A stretch of 64,000 nt of DNA from Desulfitobacterium sp038181555 (GTDB lineage: Bacteria > Bacillota > Desulfitobacteriia > Desulfitobacteriales > Desulfitobacteriaceae). Both the position numbers and the translations under genes were made by a program. The notes below the pieces were generated by a model. It was not told the DNA's origin, ran no database searches, and saw nothing but the letters and a program-made list of their open reading frames with translations. Location: assembly GCF_038181555.1 (NCBI RefSeq), contig NZ_JBBWUA010000001.1, positions 372,001-436,000 on the forward strand, given 5' to 3'. How positions within the stretch are numbered: the first letter of the stretch is position 1; every line of letters begins with the position of its first letter. Shown here piece after piece: positions 51,278 to 60,050 of the stretch.

Positions 51278-52144
51278 GTGCGAAAAAGAGTGAATGCAAC
51301 GGGAATCATGGTTCTCGTTTTCTTCCTCGTGTTAGGTGTGCTTGTGAGTATTCGCTTAACTGGACTGGGAAGCCAATTTCCTAACCCAATCGGTGGGGTA
51401 TTGCAGCGTGTCCACAGCCCAGTACAGAATGTTATTCTGAACGCGGGAAACAGCTTCAAAGAGAACACTCGCGTTTTTTGGAATTTTGATGAAGTACGAA
51501 GGGAAAATGAGGAATTAAAAGCTACAGTAGAGCAGCTGACAGGGGATAATCTTAAGCTGAAAGAGCAGGTTTTGGCTGGGTTACGCTATAATGAACTGGA
51601 TCAACAGATGTTCAACAGCCCTAACATAGATAAATATTCGAAGATCGGTGCCAGTATTATTAATCGTAATCCTACCGCATGGTATCAAACTTTGAACATC
51701 AACCGTGGGTCTAAAGACGGGGTGGCTGTGAATGATCCGGTCATCGTTGCTTTAGGCTTGGTCGGCAAGATTGTCTCCGTGACGCCGACCACTTCAGAGG
51801 TCCTTTTGATCACAGATAGTGAAGGACAAGTCAGTGCCTCGGTGCGGGGAAGTACCGGATCCCCAACCTTTGGTATTGTTGAAGGAACTTATAAACGAAC
51901 CACCCGACTAGAAGTTGAAGGTAATCTTCAGATGCTATTGCGTCGCGATGATAATGTCAATGTTGGTGATTTAGTGTTGACTTCCGGTATGGGAGGAGTA
52001 TATCCCAAAGATATTCCTGTGGGTAAAGTGGAACAGATACAATTGGATGGCTCTGGCCTGTTGAAAACAGCCTATATTTCGCCTTTTGTGGATTTTGATT
52101 CTTTAGAGGAAGTTTATATTGTAAGAAAGACAGGGGGGCAATAA
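51278..52144 (+). CDS. mreC: Rod-shape-determining protein MreC
   Basis: A 288-residue bitopic protein. A membrane helix (IMVLVFFLVLGVLVSI) is followed by a coiled coil (VRRENEELKATVEQLTGDN) and a two-barrel domain (NRGSKDGVAVNDPVI, GLVGKIVSVTPTTSEVLLI). GTG 51278 has a strong upstream GGGGAGGAAGG; an in-frame TTG further up would add 14 polar residues. It bridges MreB and the wall synthesis enzymes. Confidence 0.93.
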   Translation: MRKRVNATGIMVLVFFLVLGVLVSIRLTGLGSQFPNPIGGVLQRVHSPVQNVILNAGNSFKENTRVFWNFDEVRRENEELKATVEQLTGDNLKLKEQVLAGLRYNELDQQMFNSPNIDKYSKIGASIINRNPTAWYQTLNINRGSKDGVAVNDPVIVALGLVGKIVSVTPTTSEVLLITDSEGQVSASVRGSTGSPTFGIVEGTYKRTTRLEVEGNLQMLLRRDDNVNVGDLVLTSGMGGVYPKDIPVGKVEQIQLDGSGLLKTAYISPFVDFDSLEEVYIVRKTGGQ

Positions 52145-52146
52145 CG

Positions 52147-52656
52147 ATGCGGCGGAATATCCTCATTGTCGTTATGCTCCTTTTTAGCTTAATTCTGCCA
52201 GGAACCGTCTTCTATTTTTTGTCCTGGGGTGGGATTAAGCCGGACCTATTGCTGCTCTTTACCATTTATATGGCTTTACATCATCGGATGTTGCCGGGTG
52301 CCTTATGGGGATTAGGAGCAGGTATATTAGCAGACTTTTATTTGGGCAGGCATTTTGGAATGTACGCCTTAACCTTAACGATGGTTGCCCTGCTTACTGT
52401 TTGGCTCTCCCAGCGATGGTATCGGGAAAACTTTTTCTTGATAGCCCTCTTGGTATTTTTGGTTACGTTTGTGGGAGAAGGCGTCATCGCTCTTTTGAAT
52501 ATAGTCGTAGGGGCCCGCTGGGCCTTCGATGATGCGTTGCGCTTGGTCCTCGGCGTCTCAGTTTATAACGCGGTTCTTGTGCCTATAACGTATCCGTGGA
52601 TTCATCGCTCGTTTACGCGAGGGTGGCTTAAATATCGGCCGAAGTATGAGCGATAG
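52147..52656 (+). CDS. mreD: Rod-shape-determining protein MreD
   Basis: A 169-residue membrane protein with five hydrophobic segments; the GALWGLGAGILADFYLGRHFG motif (partly quoted: GLGAGILADFYLG) is typical of MreD. It starts two bases after mreC ends. After it, the operon is interrupted by about 925 bp of non-coding repeats before mrdA. Confidence 0.9.
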   Translation: MRRNILIVVMLLFSLILPGTVFYFLSWGGIKPDLLLLFTIYMALHHRMLPGALWGLGAGILADFYLGRHFGMYALTLTMVALLTVWLSQRWYRENFFLIALLVFLVTFVGEGVIALLNIVVGARWAFDDALRLVLGVSVYNAVLVPITYPWIHRSFTRGWLKYRPKYER

Positions 52657-52770
52657 AATGGCTTTTGCTGTGCTGCGCTTTGCTCTGGCCTTGCTATGGG
52701 GTCATTTGCAAGCTTTCGTAGGGAACAAGTTAACATGTGCAAACGTTTCCTTGGGAGAAAAGTCGTGCAA

Positions 52771-52988
52771 GTGGAGTTGCGTTACAGGCGCTCGGAAACT
52801 ACGCTCGCAAAGAAAACTAAGGGCTAAACTGCTTGATGAAAGAGGCAGGATACCCACCTAAATCGCCTTCCATGGCTCTCTAGGCGGCGAGCAACGTCCT
52901 GTTGCTCGTCCAGCTGTCTCGGGTGCAGTTTAGCCCAAGTTTTCTAGTTGCTCGCGTAAAAACCTCGCTTTCTGTAATCGCAACTCAC
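52771..52988 (+). repeat. Structured repeat element, copy 4
   Basis: A 218-bp copy in the cell-shape cluster. Outer arms GTGGAGTTGCGTTACAG and CTGTAATCGCAACTCAC; P1 GGGCTAAACTGC/GCAGTTTAGCCC (52821-52832, 52925-52936) plus GAAAACT/AGTTTTC; P3 GAGGCAG/CTGTCTC; P4 CCACCT/AGGCGG; P5 CGAGCAAC-GTCCT-GTTGCTCG (52888-52908). The sequence differs strongly from copies 1-3 but the fold is the same. Confidence 0.8.
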
Positions 52989-52994
52989 TTCGCA

Positions 52995-53170
52995 GGATAG
53001 GCGTTAGAATGTCTTGTAGGAATGGCTTTAGAATGGCTCTGTAGAACGAGCTTGGAGAATGGCTATAGCATGACTTCGCCGGAAAGGCGGTAGGATGGCA
53101 CAGTGGGAATGAGCTTATAGTGTGACTCTGCAGATCGCCTATCGTATGGCTACCAAGTGTGATCGCAAGA
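52995..53170 (+). repeat. Degenerate short tandem words between copies 4 and 3
   Basis: Repeated AGAATGGCT/GTAGAACGAGCTT-like units (for example TTAGAATGTCTT, GTAGGAATGGCTTT, AGAATGGCTCTG, GAGAATGGCTATAG). No ORF or structure is evident. Confidence 0.5.
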
Positions 53171-53265
53171 CTTCTAGGATTGTTTGGCATCAGCTTGTGC
53201 GAGGCTTTGAACGCCAAGATGAGCCTTAGGCATATAAAGTGATCCTAGAAAACCTTATAAGACTA

Positions 53266-53480
53266 CCCAAGGATTTTGATTGACAGCAGAGAACGGCTTC
53301 TAAGCGAGTAGCTACCCGTTCTTCGCGAAAAGCATGCAGCGGAGCCGGATTGGAAACAGGACGTTTCCAACCGCCTATTGAGCAGGAGCGATTTAGGCGG
53401 GTATCCGGTGGAGCGAAGTGCTTGAGCGTTAGAACGGGTGCGCGCAGCTTATAGAGTGAACGCGTCAAGCAAAATCCTGG
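53266..53480 (-). repeat. Structured repeat element, copy 3 (reverse)
   Basis: A 215-bp copy, inverted relative to copy 4. P1 ACCCGTTCT/AGAACGGGT (53314-53322, 53431-53439), P3 CCGGAT/ATCCGG, P4 CCGCCT/AGGCGG, P5 TGGAAAC-AGGAC-GTTTCCA. Its end lies 101 bp before mrdA. Confidence 0.85.
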
Positions 53481-53581
53481 AGAGCCCCCAGAAGACTTTT
53501 CAAGCAGAACCCAAGAAAACTCCCAGAAGATTTACGACAATTCCCTTCAGAATCCATCGCAAACGAAAAGGAGGCGAGAAA

Positions 53582-55660
53582 ATGGAAGAAGATCAAGAAC
53601 GCAAACCCTACACCCTTCGTCTCTGGGCCCTCGGCGTCGCAGTATTCCTCGTGTTCCTTGTGCTCAGCTTTAATCTCTGGCGTCTGCAGATCGCCGAAGC
53701 CTCCTACTACGAAAGCAAGGCCCAAGGGAATATCATGAAGCTTGTTTCGATTCCTTCGAATCGTGGCGATATCATCGATCGTAATGGTGAGCTACTCGTC
53801 ACCAGCGTACCTCAGTTTGCCTTGACCATTGATTGGATGGAGTTACAAAGTGCCCAAAGTGAAAACTGGAAAGAAGTTATTACTCGTTTGGCTGGCTACA
53901 TTAAACCCTATTGGCCAATAGAGAAACAAGGGGTTGAGTTCATTGCCGAAGATATTTTGGTAATGATTCAAAATCAGCAATGGGAACGCTATCGTCCTGT
54001 GACGGTTATGAGCAATGTTCCAGATCCCTTGAAGGCAATTATAGCGGAGCATAAGGATGAGCTGCCGGGTGTTAACGTAGAAGCGTTACCGGTGCGTGAT
54101 TATCGAAAGAATACACTTGCTGGACATCTTCTTGGTTATGTGCGTGAAGTGAGTGAAGAGGAGATTGACAAGTTTAATCAAGATCCCTATGCTCAGGAGG
54201 CAGGCTTTACTTACACACATGGGGATCTGGTCGGCAAAATGGGTGTAGAGAAAAGCTATGATTATTGGCTGCGCGGAAGAGAAGGGGTACAGCAGGTCAT
54301 TGTCGACAACAGTGCTCGTCCCATAGCTAAAGAAGTCATCCAGCCTGCGGAACCGGGGAAAACTCTTCAGCTAACTCTTGACGCTGAGCTGCAAGCTGTT
54401 ATGGAAAAGGCGCTAGATGATGTGTTCAGAAATGAAGTGCACAAGGACCGTCCGGATGCTAATGCCGGAGCGGCAGTGGTTATTGAAGTTAAGACGGGCA
54501 AGATACTGGGCATGACTTCGCGGCCTTTTATGAATCCTAACGATTTGACCGGTATTATTTCAGAGGAAATTGCTACGAGATATTTCACAGCGGAAGAGGC
54601 GGCCTCTTTTGACCGAGCGTTAGCCGGGACTTATGCACCCGGATCAACTTTTAAGATGACGACGGCCTTGGCTGGCTTGCATTCAGGTGTAGTGACACCC
54701 AGCGAGCAGTTTAATAGCTCCAATGTAGCAGCCACCTTGGGGACTGTAAACGGTATTCAGGAATGGTCGCCAGGTGGATTTGGCTTAGTGAATTTAAATC
54801 GGGCGATGGCGAAATCCTCAAACACCTATTTCCAAGCTGTAGGGCAGAGAGTGTTTGCTAAAAATGGCGAAATGCTAAAGCAAATCGCCAATGAGCTGGG
54901 GCTTGGTGTCTATTCTGGGGTAGATATCCCCGGTGAATCTAAGGGTAATGCTCCGTCTCCTGAATGGAAAAAAGCAACCTTTGGCCCTGCATATGAAAAA
55001 ACCAGAGATAATGATCTTGCCGAGATCGAAAAAGAGTTTAAGACAAAGCTTGCGGAAGCTAAGGATGAAGATGCCAGAAAAAAGCTAGAAAACCAGAAAA
55101 AAGCTAAAATTGATCAAGTGCATGCTGAATATAACTACAATGTCCGTTGGTTTGTAGATTGGCAATATTTTGAGACCTTCAACACCGCTATCGGGCAAGG
55201 GGATAATACCTATACTCCTTTGCAACTGGCAAATTACGTTGCTACGGTAGTCAATGGCGGTAAACACATGCAACCCTATATAGTAGATAAGATCCTTGAC
55301 CCGGTCACTGGAGAAGTTGTTCATCAAAACCAACCTGTTGTGAGAAATACGGTCTCTGTCTCGCCTGAAAACTTAAAGGCGGTTAAAGAAGCAATGAGCA
55401 AGGTAACCAGTGGAGAAGGAACGGCGGCTTGGCTTTTTGCGGATATTCCTCAATATACAGGTGGGGGCAAGACCGGTACCGCTCAGATCGGATCGAAGAA
55501 TACAGCGGCTGGGGATTTATTTAATGGAGTCTATGTGGGTTTTGCACCTTATGATGATCCCGAAATTGCTTTTGCCGGAGTTGTAGAATACGGATATCAC
55601 GGGGGAGATACAGCTGGCCTTATAGCTAAGGCAGCATTTAAGCAATATTTTGGTTGGTAG
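53582..55660 (+). CDS. mrdA: Penicillin-binding protein 2 (MrdA-like transpeptidase)
   Basis: A 692-residue class B PBP for cell elongation. An N-terminal membrane helix (LWALGVAVFLVFLVLSFNLW, partly quoted) is followed by the dimerisation/pedestal domain (RGDIIDRNGELLVTS). The transpeptidase domain has SxxK in GSTFKMTT, SxN in AKSSNTYFQ and KTGT in GGGKTGTAQI. Between SxN and KTGT a charged, coiled-coil-like segment (EIEKEFKTKLAEAKDEDARK) of about 50 residues is inserted compared with E. coli PBP2. ATG 53582 follows AAAGGAGG. It partners RodA, encoded downstream. Confidence 0.93.
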   Translation: MEEDQERKPYTLRLWALGVAVFLVFLVLSFNLWRLQIAEASYYESKAQGNIMKLVSIPSNRGDIIDRNGELLVTSVPQFALTIDWMELQSAQSENWKEVITRLAGYIKPYWPIEKQGVEFIAEDILVMIQNQQWERYRPVTVMSNVPDPLKAIIAEHKDELPGVNVEALPVRDYRKNTLAGHLLGYVREVSEEEIDKFNQDPYAQEAGFTYTHGDLVGKMGVEKSYDYWLRGREGVQQVIVDNSARPIAKEVIQPAEPGKTLQLTLDAELQAVMEKALDDVFRNEVHKDRPDANAGAAVVIEVKTGKILGMTSRPFMNPNDLTGIISEEIATRYFTAEEAASFDRALAGTYAPGSTFKMTTALAGLHSGVVTPSEQFNSSNVAATLGTVNGIQEWSPGGFGLVNLNRAMAKSSNTYFQAVGQRVFAKNGEMLKQIANELGLGVYSGVDIPGESKGNAPSPEWKKATFGPAYEKTRDNDLAEIEKEFKTKLAEAKDEDARKKLENQKKAKIDQVHAEYNYNVRWFVDWQYFETFNTAIGQGDNTYTPLQLANYVATVVNGGKHMQPYIVDKILDPVTGEVVHQNQPVVRNTVSVSPENLKAVKEAMSKVTSGEGTAAWLFADIPQYTGGGKTGTAQIGSKNTAAGDLFNGVYVGFAPYDDPEIAFAGVVEYGYHGGDTAGLIAKAAFKQYFGW

Positions 55661-55708
55661 TCGACCCAGTGACAGGGATTTGGTGGTAATATAACGAAAG
55701 AATGGATA

Positions 55709-55737
55709 AAAACGAGGAAAATTACCCTCGTTTTTTT
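55709..55737 (+). terminator. Intrinsic terminator after mrdA
   Basis: AAAACGAGG/CCTCGTTTT with an 8-nt loop and a T run. A second hairpin (TTCCC-GAAA-GGGAA) follows directly. Confidence 0.85.
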
Positions 55738-55894
55738 CTTTTCCCGAAAGGGAAAAGGGTGAGCATTGTAGAATTAGTATGAGCGTCAACTAAATGGCGT
55801 AAATTTTTAATGCACAAAACTTCGGACTTGGACAAGCTTTCCTTTAGGCTAAGGCGCCGAAGAGCATACCATGGAATAATTGGGGGATTAACGG

Positions 55895-56578
55895 TTGACA
55901 CGGACAGAGCATATTGCCTTGAAAGGCACCCGGGAGGGCTTAATTTTATATTTGGATCCCGAGGCAGATTTTTCTGTTTTGATGGATGAATTGAAAAAAC
56001 TACTAGATGACTCCGACCAGTTCCTGCTAGGTGCGAATGTTCGCTGTTATGGGGGAGAGAAAGAGTATACCCCGGCGCAACAGGAAGAGCTGATATCCTG
56101 TTTAAGCAAGTATAGTCTTGCTTTTAATGGGTGGCTTACATCCGCAGAAGTATACTCTAGTGCACGGAAGACACCATCGGTTCAAGAGGTTGAGCCACCA
56201 CGTGTTCTGGAAGAAGGTATGGTAGAAGGACCTAGTCTTTTTGTGGAGCGCACCCTTCGTTCCGGAGCTAGCATCCAGTATGACGGTCATGTGATTGTTG
56301 TAGGAGATGTGAATCCTGGAGCTGAGATCGTAGCTACGGGAAATATCGTGGTTATAGGTTCTCTTAAAGGGGTTGCTCATGCGGGTGCTACAGGAGATCG
56401 AACATCGACAGTGATTGCCTATCATTTAGCACCAACACAGCTAAGAATTGCGGATCTGGTGACGCGATCCCCGGAAGATGAGCTGGAATGGAGGGGCCCG
56501 GAATGCGCACGGATTAAGGGTGACCGCCTTATAGTGGAAGGGATTCAGCTCAATGGACTAAGGGGAAAAAAGATATAG
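55895..56578 (+). CDS. minC: Septum site-determining protein MinC
   Basis: A 227-residue FtsZ inhibitor. The N-terminal domain (about 1-90) is divergent; the C-terminal beta-helix is clear (TLRSGASIQYDGHVIVVGDV, GAEIVATGNIVVIGSLKGVAHAG, partly quoted). It starts at TTG 55895 behind GGGGGAT. It is followed by minD and minE, so a full Min system is present, which is notable because most spore-forming Bacillus species lack MinE. Confidence 0.92.
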   Translation: MTRTEHIALKGTREGLILYLDPEADFSVLMDELKKLLDDSDQFLLGANVRCYGGEKEYTPAQQEELISCLSKYSLAFNGWLTSAEVYSSARKTPSVQEVEPPRVLEEGMVEGPSLFVERTLRSGASIQYDGHVIVVGDVNPGAEIVATGNIVVIGSLKGVAHAGATGDRTSTVIAYHLAPTQLRIADLVTRSPEDELEWRGPECARIKGDRLIVEGIQLNGLRGKKI

Positions 56579-56610
56579 CATGAAGGAAATTTAGAAAGGT
56601 AGGTTGAACT

Positions 56611-57405
56611 ATGGGAGAAGTCATTGTCGTCACCTCAGGAAAAGGTGGGGTTGGTAAAACTACCACTTCGGCCAATATAGGAACAGGACTTGCTGCAGCG
56701 GGCCAAAAAGTGGTTTTAGTAGATACAGACATCGGCTTACGTAATCTCGATGTAGTAATGGGGCTAGAAAATCGAATTGTCTATGATATTGTGGATGTCA
56801 CAAGTGGTGTGTGCCGTTTGAAGCAGGCGTTGATCAAAGATAAGCGGTTTGAGAATCTCTATCTACTCCCGGCAGCCCAGACCAAGGATAAAAACGCTGT
56901 AACCCTTGATCAAATGAAAGCCCTCTGTGATGATTTAAGGAAAGAATTTGACTATGCTATCGTTGACTGCCCTGCCGGAATCGAGCAAGGTTTTCGCAAT
57001 GCGATTGTTGGAGCTGACCGAGCCGTTGTGGTCACTACTCCTGAGGTCAGTGCGGTCCGCGATGCAGACAGGATTATTGGACTTCTGGAAGCGGCAGACC
57101 TGCGCAATCCGCGTTTAATTATTAACCGGATTCGGCCCCATATGGTGAAACGTGGCGATATGATGGATATTTCAGATATCCTAGATATTTTGGCCATTGA
57201 CCTAGTCGGCGTAATTCCTGATGATGAAAGCATCGTCATTTCTACAAACCGTGGTGAACCAGCAGTTATGGATCAATCCTCCCGCGCTGGAGAAGCATAC
57301 CGAAGGATTACCCGGAGAATCCAAGGAGAAGAGGTTCCCTTGATGAATCTCGATGCTCCGGATGGATTTATGGATAAACTGAAGAAATTATTCGGTATGA
57401 AATAA
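56611..57405 (+). CDS. minD: Septum site-determining ATPase MinD
   Basis: A 264-residue ParA/MinD ATPase. The deviant Walker A is SGKGGVGKTTTSANIG; DTDIGLRNLDVVMGLE and DYAIVDCPAGIEQGF follow. The C-terminal amphipathic membrane-targeting helix is DKLKKLFGMK. It starts 32 bp after minC and recruits MinC and MinE to the membrane. Confidence 0.97.
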   Translation: MGEVIVVTSGKGGVGKTTTSANIGTGLAAAGQKVVLVDTDIGLRNLDVVMGLENRIVYDIVDVTSGVCRLKQALIKDKRFENLYLLPAAQTKDKNAVTLDQMKALCDDLRKEFDYAIVDCPAGIEQGFRNAIVGADRAVVVTTPEVSAVRDADRIIGLLEAADLRNPRLIINRIRPHMVKRGDMMDISDILDILAIDLVGVIPDDESIVISTNRGEPAVMDQSSRAGEAYRRITRRIQGEEVPLMNLDAPDGFMDKLKKLFGMK

Positions 57406-57435
57406 GTGCTTGGCACTCAAGAGGAGGAATAGGCC

Positions 57436-57711
57436 ATGTTAGACTTTATTAATCGTATCCTAGGAAAGGAACCGGCTTCTAAGAACGTCGCAAAAGAGCG
57501 CTTAAGGCTTGTCCTCGTACATGACCGAGCTACCATCTCGCCGCACATGTTAAATCAGCTGAAAGAGGACTTGATCAAAGTTATTTCGAATTATATGGAG
57601 ATCGATGAGAGTGCCTTAGAGGTTAACTTAAATCAAGATGATCGAGAAGTGGCCTTAATTGCCAATATTCCTGTCATAAAAATGAAAAGAGATTATTCCA
57701 CTAAGGGATAA
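57436..57711 (+). CDS. minE: Cell division topological factor MinE
   Basis: A 91-residue MinE. The N-terminal anti-MinCD segment (LDFINRILGKE) and the C-terminal topological specificity domain (ISNYMEIDESALEVNL) are both recognisable. It is followed by a strong terminator. Confidence 0.93.
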   Translation: MLDFINRILGKEPASKNVAKERLRLVLVHDRATISPHMLNQLKEDLIKVISNYMEIDESALEVNLNQDDREVALIANIPVIKMKRDYSTKG

Positions 57712-57736
57712 TGAGCCACGTTGTGCTGCGGCTTAT

Positions 57737-57776
57737 GCACCGCAGGGTTGTTGTTGGACAACCCTGTGGTGCTTTT
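57737..57776 (+). terminator. Intrinsic terminator after minE
   Basis: A 15-bp stem, GCACCGCAGGGTTGT/ACAACCCTGTGGTGC (G-T pairs included), with TTTT. Confidence 0.9.
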
Positions 57777-57872
57777 GCATTAATGCTTATGGGGTAGGTA
57801 TAAGATGTATGTATGAGACGGTTGATTAGGTATAAGAAGATTAAATAGAAATAAACTTTGACCTGCAAAGCT

Positions 57873-57900
57873 TTGGCTGACTTATCCCTTGTGTTATAAT
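57873..57900 (+). promoter_or_regulatory. SigmaA promoter of rodA
   Basis: TTGGCT (57873-57878), 16 bp, TATAAT (57895-57900), 38 bp before the start. Confidence 0.6.
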
Positions 57901-57938
57901 GGAAGTTGTAATTTCGTGGTGAAAAAGGGGTACTACTT

Positions 57939-59102
57939 ATGCTCGATCGTCGGATGCTGAAAAATATTGATATTCTCTTTGTATTTTTCTTTTTTTTGTT
58001 ATTGGCTTCTAGCCTAGTCATACAGAGCACAGCATCTTTTAATGTTATTGAGTCCCAACCCTATCACTACCTAAAGATTCAATCCCTCTGGGTTGCCACA
58101 GGACTTGTTTTATGCACAATTGTAGCTTTGTTTGATTATCAAAAGCTCAGAAGATTTTCTTGGTGGATTTATGGGTTTAATATTATATTATTGCTTGCAG
58201 TATTTGCCTTTGGTGAGTCGGCCAAGGGAGCACAACGCTGGATTCCCATCACTTCGACACAAAACATTCAGCCTTCAGAATTTGCAAAACTTTTTATCAT
58301 TATAACCTTCGCGGATTTCTTAGCTAAGCGTCAAGGAAAACTCAATCGATTTCGAGATTTTATTCCGCCCTTCTTATATATTCTCGTTCCGATGTTGCTG
58401 ATCTTAAGGCAACCTGATTTAGGGACAACGTTAGTGTTTGTGGCAATTTTTATCGGGATGATGTTCGTTGCCGGGGCGAATCCATGGAAATTCGGTGGCT
58501 TGATTGTCGGTGGAGGACTTCTGGTGGCCTTAGCCCTGTGGTTGCATTTTTCCACTAACTTACCAAGCTGGTTGCAGTTTGCCCAAGGGCTTCCCTTGCC
58601 CCTTCATGAATATCAGCTCAAACGTTTGACAGTCTTTCTTGATCCTGCATCTGATATAAGTGGCGATGGTTACCAGATCATTCAGTCCATCTGGGCCATC
58701 GGGTCAGGTGGATTTTGGGGAAAAGGCTTTCGACAGGGGACACAGGCCCAGTTGGATTTTCTCCCTGAACACCACACCGATTTTATTTTTTCCGTAGTGG
58801 GTGAGGAATTTGGATTTATTGGTACCATCACCCTGTTGTTCTTTTTCTTTGTCTTTTTACTCCGAGCTATTAATATTGGCATGAAAGCTAAAGATGTATA
58901 CGGGACGATTATTGCCGGGGGTGTTGTCTCGATGTTCACCTTCCATATTCTTGTCAACGTGGGCATGACGTCGGGGATTATGCCGGTGACCGGGATACCC
59001 CTCCCGATTATTAGCTATGGCGGAAGTGCCATGTGGACGAATTTAATGGCCATTGGCCTTTTGCTCAGTGTTAACATCCGGCGACAACGATTAATGTTTT
59101 AA
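57939..59102 (+). CDS. rodA: RodA/FtsW-family peptidoglycan polymerase
   Basis: A 387-residue SEDS glycosyltransferase with about ten membrane helices. It contains AKGAQRWIPI (with the conserved Arg/Trp), ILRQPDLGTTLVF, EHHTDFIFSVVGEEFGFIG and the family signature PLPIISYGGSAM. RodA rather than FtsW or SpoVE is favoured by the cell-shape neighbourhood. It works with the PBP2 encoded upstream. Confidence 0.93.
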   Translation: MLDRRMLKNIDILFVFFFFLLLASSLVIQSTASFNVIESQPYHYLKIQSLWVATGLVLCTIVALFDYQKLRRFSWWIYGFNIILLLAVFAFGESAKGAQRWIPITSTQNIQPSEFAKLFIIITFADFLAKRQGKLNRFRDFIPPFLYILVPMLLILRQPDLGTTLVFVAIFIGMMFVAGANPWKFGGLIVGGGLLVALALWLHFSTNLPSWLQFAQGLPLPLHEYQLKRLTVFLDPASDISGDGYQIIQSIWAIGSGGFWGKGFRQGTQAQLDFLPEHHTDFIFSVVGEEFGFIGTITLLFFFFVFLLRAINIGMKAKDVYGTIIAGGVVSMFTFHILVNVGMTSGIMPVTGIPLPIISYGGSAMWTNLMAIGLLLSVNIRRQRLMF

Positions 59103-59124
59103 GCGAAATCCCACCTGAACAACT

Positions 59125-59154
59125 AAGAACAGCTATGAAGCTGTTCTTTTTTTT
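59125..59154 (+). terminator. Intrinsic terminator after rodA
   Basis: AAGAACAGCT/AGCTGTTCTT with a 4-nt loop and a T run. Confidence 0.9.
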
Positions 59155-59264
59155 CCTCCCCTTGCATAAGTTTTAGCAGGATGTACGAGCTTAGCACTGC
59201 TTGACTTCAGTTTAAATGCAGGAGGCATGAGGCAGTTAGTAATGGAAAAAAGCGAGGGAAACGT

Positions 59265-60011
59265 ATGAATCCATATGAACGATGGGATGATTGGGAATGG
59301 GAAAGGGCGGCTCAAGAGGTTGGCAGAGAAAGAGGATATCGCAGCGAAGAGTGGCCCCGTAAACGACCATATATGACGAAAAGAAAACGGTTGGGGCCGT
59401 TATACCAATGGACTGGTCTGCAGAAGAAGACCACCCTTGCCGTAGCGTTTTTTCTTATGGTTTTTTTTGCTTCCAAAGGTGAGGATGTGATATCTGAAGG
59501 GCTCTATTCAGCCTATCAGGGAACGGTGCAAAGCAGCAATTATTATGCATCTCTTAACGGGATGGCTTTGCAAGTGCTGGGTATGGGTGTTGACAACAAA
59601 AGTACTCCAGTGGATGCCAGCATGCAAGGCAGATTTATACCGCCGGTCTCCGGCAAGGTTATGGCTGGCTTTGGAGAGGCGGGGGAGGGGCAAGCGAGCT
59701 TGCATCAGGGTATTGATGTTGCCAGTGCCTTGGGAATTCCAGTAATTGCTCCTTATCAAGGGGTCGTAACTCTAGTGGGAGAAGACCCGCAGTTAGGGAG
59801 GGTAATAAAGCTCGATTTTGGTAACGGTTGGACGGGGGTTCTCGGTAATTTTGGTGATATCGGAGTCACAGTGGGTCAACGAGTTGAGGCAGGGGAAGCT
59901 TTGGGTACGGTGGGGCTGTCCGCCCCTCTGAAGAAAACCTGGCTGCATATTGAATTCCGCAAGGATGGGGTGCCAGTGGATCCTTTACCCTATTTAGTGC
60001 CGGCAAATTAA
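59265..60011 (+). CDS. spoIVFA: SpoIVFA-like M23-family protein
   Basis: A 248-residue membrane protein with a cytoplasmic Arg/Trp-rich N-terminus, one membrane helix (KKTTLAVAFFLMVFFASKGE) and an M23/LytM-like domain (about 120-248). The LytM zinc residues are incomplete: LHQGIDV retains His and Asp, but the last motif reads LHIEF, with Glu in place of the second His. This matches SpoIVFA, which stabilises SpoIVFB instead of cutting peptidoglycan. It sits directly before spoIVFB. Confidence 0.8.
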   Translation: MNPYERWDDWEWERAAQEVGRERGYRSEEWPRKRPYMTKRKRLGPLYQWTGLQKKTTLAVAFFLMVFFASKGEDVISEGLYSAYQGTVQSSNYYASLNGMALQVLGMGVDNKSTPVDASMQGRFIPPVSGKVMAGFGEAGEGQASLHQGIDVASALGIPVIAPYQGVVTLVGEDPQLGRVIKLDFGNGWTGVLGNFGDIGVTVGQRVEAGEALGTVGLSAPLKKTWLHIEFRKDGVPVDPLPYLVPAN

Positions 60012-60050
60012 ACCGTTACGATAATTCATTGCAAAAAAGGAAGAGATCAG

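Noticed and set aside
52646..52861. ORF overlapping the end of mreD
   Set aside because: No homology-like features or SD; it runs into structured repeat copy 4.
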